Assembly (NCBI RefSeq): GCF_037860835.1
Contig: NZ_JBBEOG010000004.1
Location: forward strand, 339,960-403,959
Source of the DNA: Aquipuribacter nitratireducens
GTDB lineage: Bacteria; Actinomycetota; Actinomycetes; Actinomycetales; JBBAYJ01
Length of the DNA: 64,000 bases
Direction of reading: 5' to 3'
The notes under the pieces were generated by a model. It had not been told where the DNA came from. It did not search any database and saw only the letters and a list, made by a program, of their open reading frames with translations. Below, in pieces: positions 1 to 7,275 of this stretch; the stretch's first letter is position 1; every line of letters starts with the position of its first letter. A program made the position numbers and the translations under genes.

Positions 1-1039
1 GGCTCCCCTCGGTCGTGGCGTGCGGGGCGGGGTCGAGGACGTCCGCCAGGGGGCGCCGTGGCGGGATGCGCACGTCGACGAGCGGGCGGCCGAGCCGCAG
101 CACGAGCTGCGCGTGACCCGGCAGGCCCGCGAGGGCGCTCACGTCGTCGCGGGTGACCCGCTGCTGCGTGGCCTGGTCCGCGAAGGTCGCGACGACACCG
201 GCCGCCGTCGCCTCGAGCCACACCCGCTCGAGCGCCAGGCCGGCGACGGCGTGGTCCCGGCGGCCGTCGCCCGGTGTCATGAGCACCACCGTCGTGCTCG
301 CCTCGACCTCGTCCCGGACCGGGGAGCCGGTGAGGCGGGACACGTGCCCGACCTCACGGACGATGGAGTCGGTCGGGTACGGCGTGGTGCCGAGGGACGC
401 GAGGAGGATCCCGTCCGTGGGGTGCGGCTCGTGGTGGCCGCGCGGCGGGCGCAGCCACGACCGCGTCTCGGCGAGCAGGCGGGGGTTGCGCTCCTGCTCG
501 TGCGCGGCCCGGACGAGGAGCCGGGCGAGCCGGTGGCGGCCGAGGTCGTCGAGCACCACGAGGCGGGCGCCGACGTCGGCGGCCACCGCCCGCAGCGCGT
601 CGAGGAGCTCGGGGCCGAGGTCGCCGCGGGCGTGCAGCCGCCGGTGGGTGCGCCGCACGGCCACGGCCCGGGCGAGCGCCCGGTCCCACTCCGTCGCCTC
701 CCGCGGTCCCGTGACGAGGACGTCGGCGACGGCCGCCGCGCGGGGTCCGTCGGGCAGCAGCCGGGTGCTCGTGCGGACGCCGAGGCCGGCGGCCGCGATC
801 GCGGCGTTCGCGGCCGCGGCCCCGCACGAGATGGTGCGGAGCCGGGCGTCCGGGTCGAGCACCGGCAGCGCGCGCGCGTCGTCGACCGCGACGCGCAGGC
901 CGTCGGGCAGGCGTCGCAGGACCCACGGCTGGGTGTTGTGGACCGACGGCGCCCACCGCGCCGCCTCGGCCATCGCCTCGACGACGGCGTCCGCGGCGTC
1001 GACGTCGGTCGTCCCCCTCGGGCTGGTCGTGCTGATCAC
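1..1039 (-). CDS. Acg-like nitroreductase family protein (3' end cut by window)
   Basis: The reading frame is open from a GTG at 1039 to the window edge, giving 346 codons without a stop, so the gene is partial. The start is well supported: GGAGG lies 8 nt upstream. Near the N-terminus (residues about 31-39) is WAPSVHNTQPW, typical of the Acg/Rv2032 branch of FMN nitroreductase-fold proteins. The last residues resemble the usual C-terminal RRPLADVL segment of that family, so little is probably missing. Acg-type proteins bind FMN but many do not reduce nitro compounds; some are thought to store or sequester flavin. The fold assignment is firm, the activity is not. Confidence 0.5.
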   Translation of the reverse strand, partial: MISTTSPRGTTDVDAADAVVEAMAEAARWAPSVHNTQPWVLRRLPDGLRVAVDDARALPVLDPDARLRTISCGAAAANAAIAAAGLGVRTSTRLLPDGPRAAAVADVLVTGPREATEWDRALARAVAVRRTHRRLHARGDLGPELLDALRAVAADVGARLVVLDDLGRHRLARLLVRAAHEQERNPRLLAETRSWLRPPRGHHEPHPTDGILLASLGTTPYPTDSIVREVGHVSRLTGSPVRDEVEASTTVVLMTPGDGRRDHAVAGLALERVWLEATAAGVVATFADQATQQRVTRDDVSALAGLPGHAQLVLRLGRPLVDVRIPPRRPLADVLDPAPHATTEGS

Positions 1040-1106
1040 GTCGTCCACCTCCGTGCGGCTGCCCCTCGTCCCAGGGTGCGCCGGGGGGGCGCGACCCCCC
1101 AGGGAC

Positions 1107-1628
1107 CTAGGTCCCGCGCAGGGGGAGCGCGACGAGCCGTACGTCGTCGAGGACACCGTCGCGGACGGTCGCGGTCACGTACGTGCACCGCGGCTGCCGG
1201 CGCCGGTCCGTGGGGGAGCCCGGGTTGAGCAGGCGCAGACCGGACGGCGTCACGGTGTCCCACGGGATGTGGCTGTGGCCGAAGACGAGGACGTCCGCAG
1301 GGTCCGGCGAGCCGGCACCGAACCGGGCGTCGCAGCGGGTCTCGCGGCCCGCCGCGGCCCCGGTCTCGTGGACGACGGCGACCCGGAGCCCCGCCAGGTC
1401 GGCGCGTGCGGCCTCGGGCAGCCGCGCCCGCAGCGCGGGTCCGTCGTTGTTGCCGTGGACGGCGACGAGCCGGCGGGCCCGCTCCGCCATCTCGTCGAGC
1501 AGGCCGACGTCCACCCAGTCACCGGCGTGGACGACGACGTCGGCGGAGGCGACGGCGTCCCACACCTCGTCCGGCAGCCGTCGTGCCCGCGCAGGGACGT
1601 GCGTGTCGGCGAGGAGCAGGAGGCGCAC
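1107..1628 (-). CDS. YfcE/MJ0936-type metallophosphoesterase
   Basis: A 173-aa calcineurin-like phosphoesterase of the short YfcE type. Metal-site motifs are in order: LLLADTH at the N-terminus (Asp, His), HAGDW, GNND, VHE and the C-terminal GHSHIP followed by LLNPGS. Such enzymes are cytosolic, use two metal ions such as Mn and hydrolyse phosphodiesters or phosphomonoesters of poorly known substrates. GTG at 1628 is chosen because LLLADTH must lie at the very N-terminus. It starts 5 nt after the stop of the upstream LLM gene, so the two probably form an operon. Confidence 0.5.
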   Translation of the reverse strand: MRLLLLADTHVPARARRLPDEVWDAVASADVVVHAGDWVDVGLLDEMAERARRLVAVHGNNDGPALRARLPEAARADLAGLRVAVVHETGAAAGRETRCDARFGAGSPDPADVLVFGHSHIPWDTVTPSGLRLLNPGSPTDRRRQPRCTYVTATVRDGVLDDVRLVALPLRGT

Positions 1629-1633
1629 GGTGG

Positions 1634-2599
1634 TCAGCTCCTGCCGAGGGCCCTCACCCGGTCGACGAGCTGCTCCCCGGCGACGTCGAGGAACCCGTGC
1701 GCGTCCGGGCCGACGTCCATCAGCACGAGGCGGTCGTACCCCGCCTCGACGTACGGCCGGGCCTGCTCGACGTGCGCGTCGAGGTCGGGGCCGCACGAGA
1801 ACTGCCCGCGGACGTCGTCGAGGGTGACCGTGCCGCTGGCGGCGTCGAAGTTGACGGGGTTCGGCAGCTCCGCCATCACCTTCCAGCCCGACAGCGTCCA
1901 CCGGGACGTGCGGTGCGCCTCCTCGGCGGCTGCCTCCTCGCTCGCGCCGTAGGCGAGCGGGACCTCGGCGTAGGCCGGGCCGGTGCCCCCGGCCTCGCGG
2001 AAGGTCTCGAGCAGCGACGCCTCGGGCTCGGTGACGAAGAGCCCGTCGCCCTTGTCGGCGGCGAGCCGTGCCGCCTGGGGTCCGCCCGCGGCGACGGCGA
2101 TCGGGACAGGGGTCTCCGGCAGGTCGAAGACGCGGGCGTCCTCGAGCGTGAGGTACTGCCCGTCGTACGACTGGTAGCCGCCCTCGAAGAGCCGGTGGAT
2201 GATCTCCAGCGCCTCCACGAGCATGCGGTGGCGGACGCCGACGGACGGCCACCCCCCGCCGACGACGTGCTCGTTGAGCCGCTCCCCCGCGCCGATGCCG
2301 AGCGTGAACCGCCCGTCGGACAGCAGTGCGGTGGTCGCGGCCGCCTGGGCGACGACCGCCGGGTGGTACCGGATGATCGGGCACGTGACGCCGGTCGCGA
2401 GGCCGATGCGTTCCGTGCGCGCCGCGAGCGTGCCGAGCATCGTCCACGTGAAGCCGCTGTGCCCCTGCTCCTCCAGCCACGGGTGGTAGTGGTCGCTGAG
2501 CTCGACGAAGTCGAAGCCCGCCTGCTCGGCGTGGACCCCCAGCTCGACGATCTCCTTCGGGTCGTGACCCTCGGTCGCGAGCTTGTAGCCGACCTGCAT
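1634..2599 (-). CDS. F420-dependent LLM-class oxidoreductase (G6PDH-related, TIGR03557-like)
   Basis: A 321-aa luciferase-like TIM-barrel enzyme. The N-terminus MQVGYKLATEG, then SDHYHPW, TGVTCP, GVGERLNEH-type (here IGAGERLNEHVVG) and YDGQYLTLEDARVFDLP closely match the actinobacterial F420-dependent glucose-6-phosphate dehydrogenase-related family. It probably takes hydride from an alcohol or sugar phosphate and reduces coenzyme F420; the actual substrate cannot be read from sequence, since only part of the family oxidises glucose-6-phosphate. ATG at 2599 has GGAAGGA 7 nt upstream. It is followed by the phosphoesterase in the same direction. Other F420-type proteins occur in this window at 9035 and 16767. 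Confidence 0.5.
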   Translation of the reverse strand: MQVGYKLATEGHDPKEIVELGVHAEQAGFDFVELSDHYHPWLEEQGHSGFTWTMLGTLAARTERIGLATGVTCPIIRYHPAVVAQAAATTALLSDGRFTLGIGAGERLNEHVVGGGWPSVGVRHRMLVEALEIIHRLFEGGYQSYDGQYLTLEDARVFDLPETPVPIAVAAGGPQAARLAADKGDGLFVTEPEASLLETFREAGGTGPAYAEVPLAYGASEEAAAEEAHRTSRWTLSGWKVMAELPNPVNFDAASGTVTLDDVRGQFSCGPDLDAHVEQARPYVEAGYDRLVLMDVGPDAHGFLDVAGEQLVDRVRALGRS

Positions 2600-2723
2600 G
2601 CCGTCGTCCTTCCCTCGTGTGCCTCCGCACGGGGTACCCGGCCCCGGCCGGTCCCACGCGTCCCGCAGCCGACGGGTCGGCGGGCGCGTGCGGACCCCTC
2701 CCGCCGTGGGTATGAACACCTGC

Positions 2724-3980
2724 ATGGTCGACGCCGTCCTCGCCGCGACGGGGGTGCTCGGACTGACCGTGGCCGCGCTGTCGGGGCGGCTGCGGCGCCT
2801 GCCCGTGTCCACCGCCGTGCTCGGCCTGCTCGCCGGGGTCCTGCTCGGTCCGGCGGTCCTCGGCGTCGTCGACCTCGGCACCGTCCTCGACCGGCACCCG
2901 CTCGTGCTCGAGCTCACCCGCGTGCTGCTCGCCGTGTCCGTCATGGGTGTCGCGCTGCGGTTCCCCCTCGCGGAGCTGCGCCGCCTCGCGTGGCCGTCAG
3001 CGCTCCTCGTCCTCGTCGCCATGCCGATCATGGCGTTGTCGACGGCGGCCGTCGCCTGGCTCACCCTCGGCGCCGGTCTGTCGGTCTCGCTCCTCGTCGG
3101 CGCGGCGCTGTGCCCCACCGACCCCGTCCTCGCGACGAGCGCCGTCACGGGCAAGGAGGCGGAGCGCACGCTGCCGCTGCGGGAGCGTGTGCTCGTCTCG
3201 GCGGAGTCCGGGGCCAACGACGGCCTCGCCCTGCCGGTCGTGCTCGTCGCCCTCGGGGTCGCCGCCGGCCCCCTCGCCGGCGACGGGCTCGCACCCGTCG
3301 GGGAGGCGGTGGCGCGCTCGCTCGTCGAGGTGGTGGGGGGCGTGCTGCTCGGTGCGGTCGCAGGTTGGCTCGGCGCCCGGGCGCTGCGCGCGGGCGAGGC
3401 CCACGGCGCGAGCGAGCCGGGCCCCACACTGTTCTTCACCCTGCTGCTCGGACTCGCGGTCCTCGGGGCCGGCGGCCTGCTCCACGTCGCCGACGTCCTC
3501 GCGGTCTTCGTCGCCGGGCTCACGTTCAACCTCGTCTCGACGGGCACCGAGCGGGACAACGCCATCCCGGTCGACGAGAGCGTCGACAGGTTCGGGCTCC
3601 TGCCGGTGTTCCTGCTCGTCGGGGCGCTGCTGCCGTGGCGGGAGTGGGCGGAGCTCGGGTGGCGGGGCGTCGCCCTCGTGGTGGGCGTCCTGCTGCTGCG
3701 CCGGCTGCCGGTCGTGCTGCTGCTGCGGCGCCCGCTCGGGCTGTCGTGGGCGGGAGCCGGCTACGTCGGCTGGTTCGGTCCCGTCGGCGTGAGCGCGCTC
3801 CTCTACCTCACGCTGGAGGCCGAGCGCCTCGGCAGGCAGGAGACGGTGCTGGCCGCCGGGGTGCTCGTCGTGGCGGCGAGCACCGTCGTCTCCGGTGTCA
3901 GCGTCCCGATCGGCCTCCGCTGGTACCGGCGTGTCGCAGGCCCGCCAGCGCGGAGCCGTCTCCCTTCTGCTGGTGGGTGA
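2724..3980 (+). CDS. cation:proton antiporter (CPA1-type)
   Basis: About 418 aa, almost entirely hydrophobic, with roughly 11-12 membrane segments. The core carries LCPTDPVLA and ESGANDG, the conserved Asp-containing motifs of CPA1 Na+/H+ exchangers, so it most likely exchanges Na+ or K+ for protons across the cytoplasmic membrane. There is no long cytosolic tail, unlike NhaP2 or eukaryotic NHE. ATG at 2724 is preferred; in-frame ATG at 2712 is an alternative, and neither has a Shine-Dalgarno site. The last 83 nt overlap the 3' end of the convergent YetF-like gene, an unusually large overlap. Confidence 0.5.
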   Translation: MVDAVLAATGVLGLTVAALSGRLRRLPVSTAVLGLLAGVLLGPAVLGVVDLGTVLDRHPLVLELTRVLLAVSVMGVALRFPLAELRRLAWPSALLVLVAMPIMALSTAAVAWLTLGAGLSVSLLVGAALCPTDPVLATSAVTGKEAERTLPLRERVLVSAESGANDGLALPVVLVALGVAAGPLAGDGLAPVGEAVARSLVEVVGGVLLGAVAGWLGARALRAGEAHGASEPGPTLFFTLLLGLAVLGAGGLLHVADVLAVFVAGLTFNLVSTGTERDNAIPVDESVDRFGLLPVFLLVGALLPWREWAELGWRGVALVVGVLLLRRLPVVLLLRRPLGLSWAGAGYVGWFGPVGVSALLYLTLEAERLGRQETVLAAGVLVVAASTVVSGVSVPIGLRWYRRVAGPPARSRLPSAGG

Positions 3981-4434
3981 CGACGCTCATCGACCCGTCG
4001 CTCTCGAGGACGACGGCCGCGACCTCGTCGAGGCCCCCGACCCCGCTCGACCGGGCGGCCTGCAGGACGTCCTGCCGGGTCACCCGCTGCTCCCGCAGCG
4101 CGTCCTCGAGGACCTCGCCGTCGTCGACGAGCAGCGTCGGCGACGCCGTCACGACCCAGCGACCCTTCGGCAGCAGACGCGACGACCACGCGACGACGAC
4201 CTGCAGGAGCGCGAGCAGGGCGAGGGCCGTGACCCCCTCGGCGAGCGCGATCTCCGTCGACAGGAGGATGGAGGCGAGGGTCGAGCCGAACGCGACGGTG
4301 ACGACGAGGTCGAACGCGTTGAGCTTCGACAGCGTCCGCTTCCCCGCGAGCCGCAGGATGACGACGAGGGACACGTAGGCGGCCGCCCCCACGAGGACGG
4401 TCCGGCCGATGGTGGACCAGGAGTCGAACCACAT
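3898..4434 (-). CDS. YetF-like membrane protein (DUF421)
   Basis: A 178-aa protein with two to three N-terminal membrane segments (about residues 10-80) followed by a soluble DUF421 domain. Diagnostic features are RLAGKRTLSKLNAFDLVVTVAFGS and, in the soluble part, LLVDDGEVLEDALREQRVT, where the family has its short strand plus helix. YetF/YcaP-type proteins are inner-membrane proteins of unknown function, linked to spore or stress physiology in some bacilli. ATG at 4434 is preceded by GTGGGGAC. The 3' end overlaps the antiporter gene on the other strand. Confidence 0.5.
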   Translation of the reverse strand: MWFDSWSTIGRTVLVGAAAYVSLVVILRLAGKRTLSKLNAFDLVVTVAFGSTLASILLSTEIALAEGVTALALLALLQVVVAWSSRLLPKGRWVVTASPTLLVDDGEVLEDALREQRVTRQDVLQAARSSGVGGLDEVAAVVLESDGSMSVVTHQQKGDGSALAGLRHAGTSGGRSGR

Positions 4435-4521
4435 GTCCCCACCCGTACCCGGTGGGTGACACGAGGAACTACCTGCGGTCCCGGGTGCGACGGACGGTCC
4501 GTGCGGCCAGAGTGGGCCCTC

Positions 4522-6126
4522 GTGACGGCGACGCCCCCGACGGACAGGCCGACGAGCTGGCTGCAGGACGCGCTGCTCTACGAGATCTACCCCCAGTCCT
4601 TCGCCGACTCCGACGGCGACGGGGTCGGCGACCTGAGGGGCGTCCTCGCCCACCTCGACCACCTGCAGTGGCTGGGCGTCGACGCGATCTGGTTCAACCC
4701 GCTGTTCGCCTCGCCCTTCCGCGACGCCGGGTACGACGTGGCGGACTACCTGCGCGTCGCCCCGCGCTACGGGACGAACGAGGACCTCGACGCGGTCGTC
4801 GCGGCCGCCCGCGATCGCGGCATCCACGTGCTCCTCGACCTGGTCGCCGGCCACACCTCGGACGAGCACGAGTGGTTCCAGGAGGCGCTGCGCGCGGAGG
4901 ACGCGGACCCCGCGCACGACCGCTACATCTGGGCGCCGGAGCGGGACGAGCCCGGCGAGGAGTGGGTGCCGAGCCCCGGTCCGCGTCGCGGCTGGTACCT
5001 CAAGAACTTCTACGACTCCCAGCCGGCGCTCAACTTCGGCTACCGGGACCCGGACCCGACCAAGCCGTGGCAGCAGCCGGTCGACGCCCCCGGCCCGCAG
5101 GCGAACCGGCAGGCCCTGAAGGACGTCATGCGGTTCTGGTTCGAGCGCGGGGTCATGGGGTTCCGGGTCGACATGGCGTTCTCCCTCGTGAAGGACGACC
5201 CCGGGTACGTCGCCACGACGGCGCTGTGGCGGGACCTGCGGGCGTGGCTCGACGCCGAGTGGCCCGACCGCGTGATCGTGCCGGAGGGCGTCGAGCCGCG
5301 GGAGCCGGAGCCGCCGGCCTTCCACGGGGACTTCGCCCTCGTCATCCACGCGATGCACAGCTCGCTGTTCGACAACGGCGGTTCCGGGCGCAAGCCGTGG
5401 TGGGAGCCGCGGCCGCCGTTCTTCGACGCCGACGCGCGAGGGTCCCTCGACGTGTTCCTCCAGGAGTGGGAGGAGCACCGCGCCCACTTCGGTGACGACC
5501 GGCCGCTCCTGCTCGCGACCGCCGACCACGACTACGCGCGCCTGCGCGTGGGGGACCGGCCGACCGAGCAGCTGCCGGCGGCGTTCGCGTTCCTCCTCAC
5601 GTGGGGGACGACGCCGTCGGTGTACTACGGCGACGAGATCGGCCAGCGCACCCTCGTCGACGCCCCCGAGACCGAGGGGAGCGTGTGCCACCCCGGCTTC
5701 TACGACCGGGCCGCGTGCCGCACCCCGATGCAGTGGGAGCCCGGCCCCGGGGCGGGGTTCTCGACCGCGGACCCGCAGCGGTTCTACCTCCCGGTGGACA
5801 CCGCGGCGGACCGTCCCGACGTCGCGACGCAGGCGGCCGAGGAGACGTCGCTGCTCCACACCGTGCGTCGCCTCGTGGCGCTGCGCCGGGAGGTGGCGGC
5901 GCTGCGCGTCGGCCCGAGCACGCGCGTGCTCCACCGCGACTACCCGCTCGTGTACGAGCGCGGCGGGTCGCACGTCGTCGTCGTGAACCCCGCCCGTCGC
6001 GGCTACGACGTCGTGGTGCCCGAGGCGACCGGCGCGCGGCTGCTCCTCGGTGACGGGGTCAGCGCCGACGGGGACCGCGTCCACGTCGACGGCTTCGGCT
6101 GGGCGGTCCTCGAGACGCGCTCGTAG
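4522..6126 (+). CDS. GH13 alpha-glucosidase / alpha-amylase family enzyme
   Basis: A 534-aa family 13 glycoside hydrolase without a signal peptide, so cytosolic. It opens with LLYEIYPQSFADSDGDGVGD, the usual start of the catalytic barrel. Catalytic residues: nucleophile Asp217 in GFRVDMAF, acid/base Glu255 in IVPEGVE, and Asp337 in ATADHDYAR; the usual Asn-His-Asp of region IV is Asp-His-Asp here. FNPLFASPFRDAGYDV and the short Ig-like C-domain suggest an oligo-alpha-glucosidase or trehalose-active enzyme rather than a secreted amylase. GTG at 4522 has CAGAGT 8 nt upstream, a weak leaderless-type promoter. Its 3' end overlaps a convergent LuxR-type gene by 124 nt. Confidence 0.5.
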   Translation: MTATPPTDRPTSWLQDALLYEIYPQSFADSDGDGVGDLRGVLAHLDHLQWLGVDAIWFNPLFASPFRDAGYDVADYLRVAPRYGTNEDLDAVVAAARDRGIHVLLDLVAGHTSDEHEWFQEALRAEDADPAHDRYIWAPERDEPGEEWVPSPGPRRGWYLKNFYDSQPALNFGYRDPDPTKPWQQPVDAPGPQANRQALKDVMRFWFERGVMGFRVDMAFSLVKDDPGYVATTALWRDLRAWLDAEWPDRVIVPEGVEPREPEPPAFHGDFALVIHAMHSSLFDNGGSGRKPWWEPRPPFFDADARGSLDVFLQEWEEHRAHFGDDRPLLLATADHDYARLRVGDRPTEQLPAAFAFLLTWGTTPSVYYGDEIGQRTLVDAPETEGSVCHPGFYDRAACRTPMQWEPGPGAGFSTADPQRFYLPVDTAADRPDVATQAAEETSLLHTVRRLVALRREVAALRVGPSTRVLHRDYPLVYERGGSHVVVVNPARRGYDVVVPEATGARLLLGDGVSADGDRVHVDGFGWAVLETRS

Positions 6127-6374
6127 TGCAGGAGGACCGCGAGCACCCGCCGGTTGAGGTCGGGTGAGGGGTCGAGGTCGAGCTTGCGGAACACGTGCGC
6201 CGTCGTCGCCTCGACCGTCCGCTCGCTGACGAACAGCCGGCGCGCGATGCCCGCGTTCGACAGCCCGGCGGCCATGAGGTCGAGGACCTCGCGCTCGCGG
6301 CGCGTCAGTCGACCGAGCGCCTCGCCGACGTCGTCGACGGGGCACACCTGGTGCCTCGGGATCGGTGCAGCCAT
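6003..6374 (-). CDS. small LuxR-type helix-turn-helix regulator without receiver domain
   Basis: Only 123 aa. Residues about 18-80 form a GerE/LuxR DNA-binding domain: LTRREREVLDLMAAGLSNAGIARRL, then SERTVEATTAHVFRKLDL. There is no N-terminal receiver, PAS or autoinducer domain, so it is a solo DNA-binding protein. The recognisable domain ends with LLHYERV near residue 87; the remaining 35 or so residues are read through the GH13 gene's 3' end on the opposite strand and look like non-conserved tail. ATG at 6374 has AGGGGG 8 nt upstream. It could regulate the convergent glucosidase, but that is only positional inference. Confidence 0.5.
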   Translation of the reverse strand: MAAPIPRHQVCPVDDVGEALGRLTRREREVLDLMAAGLSNAGIARRLFVSERTVEATTAHVFRKLDLDPSPDLNRRVLAVLLHYERVSRTAQPKPSTWTRSPSALTPSPRSSRAPVASGTTTS

Positions 6375-6521
6375 CGTCCTCGCCCCCTGTGGGTGACCGG
6401 ACCGTCGCAGGCGCGCAGCGTCGTGGCGGTGGTGACAGCGGTCATCCTGCCAGGGCGCGCACGCAGCGTCACGAGATTTGTCAGGTCGGCCCCCTTCGCC
6501 CCGTCGGTCGTCGTCAGGGAG

Positions 6522-7199
6522 TCACGTCGAGGTGGTGACGGCGGCGGCGGTCGTCGCTGTCAGCACCGCCGTCTGCATGGCCTGCACGGAGGACCGCACG
6601 GCGTCCGCGGCCCATGCCCCGTCGGCGACGGCCTTCGCGCGCGACCTCGCGGTGCGGCGCTGCTCGCGGTCGAGGTCGGGCAGCACGGTGTGGGCGCGGT
6701 CGAGGGCCCGCAGGAGCGCGACGAGGGCACTCGTCCGCTCGTCCGACGCGAGGCCGGTCACGAGCACGTCGCGGAGCCGCTGCCGGACCGCGTCCTCGTG
6801 CTCGGAGTCCTCGGCCGGCCAGCGCGTCTGCGGGAAGAGGCCGAGGACGCGGTTCTCCTCGCGGCGCAGGATGCCGCGCTCCACCAGCCGGTCGAGCAGC
6901 CGCGGCCGCAGCTCCTTCCCGAGCCGCGACACGAGGTCCTGCGGCGTGCGGGACCTCTCCGCGACGGTCCCGAGCGCGGAGTCGAGGACGGGGTCGTCGA
7001 ACGGGGCGGCGTCCACCACGCGCACGAGCTTCTGCCGGAGCAGCCGCCCGCTCTCCTCGACGTCCACCCGCTCGGCGAGCGCGAGCTCGAGCAGGAGCCC
7101 ACCCCCGACGGCCGCGTCGAGGGTCGAGCCGTCGAGCGAGCTCCGTCCGGACTCGTCGTCGAGCACGAGCAGCAGCAGGTCGTCCGCGATGGTGAGCAC
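6522..7199 (-). CDS. GPP34 (GOLPH3/Vps74-like) family protein
   Basis: A 225-aa cytosolic protein starting with TIADDLLLLVLDDESGR, the hallmark N-terminus of bacterial GPP34-domain proteins, followed by an all-helical fold. The eukaryotic relatives GOLPH3 and Vps74 bind phosphatidylinositol 4-phosphate on Golgi membranes; actinobacterial members have no settled function. GTG at 7199 is chosen because a TACCGT hexamer lies 6 nt upstream on the minus strand, consistent with a leaderless transcript, and because the conserved N-terminus follows at once. It is divergent from the lipoprotein gene at 7276. Confidence 0.5.
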   Translation of the reverse strand: MLTIADDLLLLVLDDESGRSSLDGSTLDAAVGGGLLLELALAERVDVEESGRLLRQKLVRVVDAAPFDDPVLDSALGTVAERSRTPQDLVSRLGKELRPRLLDRLVERGILRREENRVLGLFPQTRWPAEDSEHEDAVRQRLRDVLVTGLASDERTSALVALLRALDRAHTVLPDLDREQRRTARSRAKAVADGAWAADAVRSSVQAMQTAVLTATTAAAVTTST

Positions 7200-7205
7200 C
7201 GCTCG

Positions 7206-7211
7206 ACGGTA
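7206..7211 (-). promoter_or_regulatory. -10 hexamer TACCGT of the GPP34 gene
   Basis: Read on the minus strand, TACCGT ends 6 nt before the GTG at 7199, with no Shine-Dalgarno between. Confidence 0.5.
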
Positions 7212-7275
7212 GCCAGCGGACCCGGCCGCCAGCGAGCAGGCGACCGCAGGGGCGTGGTGTGCGAGCGTGGGGGCG

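Noticed and set aside
1406..4378. 990-codon open frame on the plus strand
   Set aside because: Covers the LLM gene in antisense and the antiporter out of frame; low-complexity Arg-rich product.
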